Origin: Acinetobacter sp. ANC 3929 | GTDB taxonomy: Bacteria; Pseudomonadota; Gammaproteobacteria; Pseudomonadales; Moraxellaceae | Length of the DNA: 64,000 bases | Reading direction: 5' to 3' | Assembly (NCBI RefSeq): GCF_000369405.1 | Contig: NZ_KB850001.1 | Coordinates: 96,001 to 160,000, forward strand | Shown: positions 62,238-64,000 of the stretch, in pieces | How positions within the stretch are numbered: the first letter of the stretch is position 1 | Layout: every line of letters begins with the position of its first letter | Position numbers and translations under genes: made by a program | The notes under the pieces: generated by a model | Told to the model about the DNA's origin: nothing | Databases searched by the model: none | What the model saw: the letters and a program-made list of their open reading frames with translations, nothing else

Positions 62238-64000
62238 ATGCCTTCCAAGCCATCTTCGCATTTTGCGAATGTGAATCCAAACGTGTTTTTAAGCACGGTG
62301 ATTATCATTGCGATTTTTCTCGCAATCGTTATTATCGCACCCAGTTCATTTGAACTTCTTACACAACAGTTAAAACAATGGATTACTGATTCATTTAGCT
62401 GGTTTTATGTTTTATCAGTCGCCGTCTTCCTGATCATACTGATTTACATTGCCTGCTCCGACAGTGGAAAAATAAAATTAGGCCCTGATCATAGCCAGCC
62501 TGAATACAGTAATGGCTCATGGTTTGCCATGCTGTTTACAGCTGGGATGGGGATCGGGTTGATGTTCTTTGGTGTGGCTGAACCCGTCATGCATTATATC
62601 AGTCCACCGAGTGGTGCGCCTGAAAGTGTAGAGTCGGCACAGCAAGCTTTACGTATTACCTTTTTCCACTGGGGCCTACATGCCTGGGCTATTTACGCGC
62701 TCGTTGGTCTATCCTTGGCTTACTTTGCCTATCGTCATAATCTACCTTTAAAAACCCGTTCTGCTTTATATCCTATTATTGGCAAGAAAATTTATGGTCC
62801 ATGGGGCGATAGTATTGATACTTTTGCCACCATTGGTACCGTTTTTGGTGTTGCAACTTCACTTGGTTTCGGGGTAACCCAGATCAACTCTGGTTTACAC
62901 TATCTTTTTGGTATCGAGCAAAGTAGCAATGTCCAAGTTATTTTGATCATCTTTGTCAGTACTTTGGCATCTTTATCTGTATTCTTGGGACTAGATAAGG
63001 GCGTTAAGCGTCTTTCTGAACTGAATCTGATCTTGGCTTTGGTGTTATTGGCATTTGTGTTTATTGCAGGTCCGAGTATCTATTTACTGCAAACGACCAT
63101 TCAAAACACAGGTTCTTACATTTCTAACCTGTTTAGCATGACATTTAACTTATATGCCTATCAACCAAATGGTTGGATCGGTGGTTGGACCATTCTCTAT
63201 TGGGCATGGTGGATTTCATGGTCACCATTTGTGGGGATGTTCATTGCGCGCGTTTCACGAGGACGGACCATCCGTGAATTTATTGTTGGTGTATTACTGA
63301 TCCCAACAGGTTTTACCATTATCTGGATGGGCTTTTTAGGAAATGCTGCGCTGTTCAGCATTATGCAAGAACATAATGTCACCCTGATTCAAGCTGTACA
63401 AAGCGATTCATCGGTTGCCTTATTTGAATTTCTGAACCATTTACCGTTTTCAGGTGTGATGAGTTTACTTGCGACCGTATTGGTGATGTTGTTCTTTGTC
63501 ACATCGGCAGATTCAGGCGCATTGGTCACAGATTATCTGACTGCGAAATCCGAAAACTCACCGACATGGCAAAGACTTTTCTGGACAGTATTGATGGCCG
63601 CTTTGGCGATTATTCTACTCTTGGTGGGTGGTTTAGCTGCTTTGCAAGCCTCAATCATTATGAGTGCTCTGCCTTTTACCTTGGTAATGTTGTTGATGAG
63701 TTGGGGCTTATTGAAAGCCTTGAAACTTGATGTAACCAAGATGAATGCCATTCAGGAAGCAAGAATTACACCGAGAGCCATTCATAATCCACGGAGTTGG
63801 CAACAACGTTTAGGGTTGATCATGCATTATCCGCATACTGAGGATGAAGTGCAGCAGTATATTAATACTGAGGTACGTAAAGCATTTGAAAGTATTCAGC
63901 GTGAGTTTAAACGCCGTCATCTGGAAGTAGATATCCGTGAGATTGAACATGGCTTACAACTGCATGTGGATCATCATCATGAGATTAACTTTACCTATAA
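62238..64000 (+). CDS. betT: BCCT-family choline/betaine transporter, 3' end cut
   Basis: About 587 codons are present and the frame is open at the right edge. The protein has 12 hydrophobic segments, AMLFTAGMGIGLMFFGVAEP near residue 96, the tryptophan segment ILYWAWWISWSPFVGMFIAR near residue 319, and a long hydrophilic C-terminal tail, which in BetT-type members is the osmosensory or regulatory part. A GAGGG site precedes the ATG at 62238. Choline is the most likely substrate by family; carnitine or betaine are alternatives. Confidence 0.85.
   Translation, partial: MPSKPSSHFANVNPNVFLSTVIIIAIFLAIVIIAPSSFELLTQQLKQWITDSFSWFYVLSVAVFLIILIYIACSDSGKIKLGPDHSQPEYSNGSWFAMLFTAGMGIGLMFFGVAEPVMHYISPPSGAPESVESAQQALRITFFHWGLHAWAIYALVGLSLAYFAYRHNLPLKTRSALYPIIGKKIYGPWGDSIDTFATIGTVFGVATSLGFGVTQINSGLHYLFGIEQSSNVQVILIIFVSTLASLSVFLGLDKGVKRLSELNLILALVLLAFVFIAGPSIYLLQTTIQNTGSYISNLFSMTFNLYAYQPNGWIGGWTILYWAWWISWSPFVGMFIARVSRGRTIREFIVGVLLIPTGFTIIWMGFLGNAALFSIMQEHNVTLIQAVQSDSSVALFEFLNHLPFSGVMSLLATVLVMLFFVTSADSGALVTDYLTAKSENSPTWQRLFWTVLMAALAIILLLVGGLAALQASIIMSALPFTLVMLLMSWGLLKALKLDVTKMNAIQEARITPRAIHNPRSWQQRLGLIMHYPHTEDEVQQYINTEVRKAFESIQREFKRRHLEVDIREIEHGLQLHVDHHHEINFTY

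Overview
The window looks like chromosomal DNA of an Acinetobacter species. The gene order atpI-atpB-atpE-atpF-atpH-atpA-atpG-atpD-atpC, the def / LysM protein / dprA / tsaC neighbourhood, a zur-znuCB / znuA locus, a DUF485-actP acetate-uptake pair beside an SSS-type hybrid kinase, and AT-rich spacers around genes of moderate GC all fit Moraxellaceae. The species cannot be fixed by eye. No rRNA, CRISPR array, insertion sequence, prophage or replication origin was seen. Two identical tRNA-Gly(GCC) genes are present.

Layout. 1-7.04 kb is a divergent accessory metabolic locus. A RidA-family protein, a DUF1028 protein and a LysR regulator run leftward. A flavin monooxygenase, an APC permease, a class III aminotransferase and a TorF-type porin run rightward. 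The spacer between them carries palindromic operator candidates. 7.1-13.5 kb holds the tRNA-Gly pair, a BolA/SirB2 pair, an orphan ParA ATPase with a small lipoprotein, a LysE-family gene broken by one amber codon, and DedA, DoxX, a YgiW-type OB-fold protein and a DUF445 protein. 13.5-20.4 kb holds guaA followed by an unusual run of hairpins, an Mrr-like restriction endonuclease, a PadR regulator with two matching palindromic operators, small DUF3861/DUF2798 proteins, and pirin, OsmC and GST genes. 20.4-28 kb has argS with a SPOR-domain protein, a DyP peroxidase, a LysE exporter and the Zur-controlled zinc uptake genes. 28.0-35.4 kb is the complete F1Fo ATP synthase operon with a strong promoter and terminator.

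35.4-42.2 kb contains a lipoprotein, a glutathione peroxidase, an AraC-type regulator broken by one amber codon, two paralogous DHA1-like MFS exporters whose promoters share duplicated operators with a divergent TetR gene, and an EamA exporter. At 42.37-42.55 kb a promoter, several hairpins and a terminator form a candidate small RNA gene. 42.5-49.6 kb carries tsaC, dprA, a LysM protein, def, and a TonB-dependent copper receptor with a His-rich DUF2946 partner. 49.8-55.6 kb holds a CrbS/MxtR-like SSS-PAS-kinase-receiver protein divergent from DUF485-actP, a probable acetate-sensing and acetate-uptake pair. 55.6-58.3 kb has an MpaB-type oxygenase, a TetR regulator and a two-pore-helix-like channel protein. 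58.2-62.0 kb is a glutarate catabolic locus: a LysR regulator divergent from glutaryl-CoA dehydrogenase and a class III CoA-transferase. A BetT-like BCCT transporter runs off the right edge.

The best candidates for something undescribed are the left-end monooxygenase/Rid/DUF1028/transaminase locus, the candidate small RNA near 42.4 kb, the hairpin run after guaA, and the coincidence of two otherwise intact genes each stopped by one TAG codon. No homology search was possible, so family names rest on recognised motifs and context.
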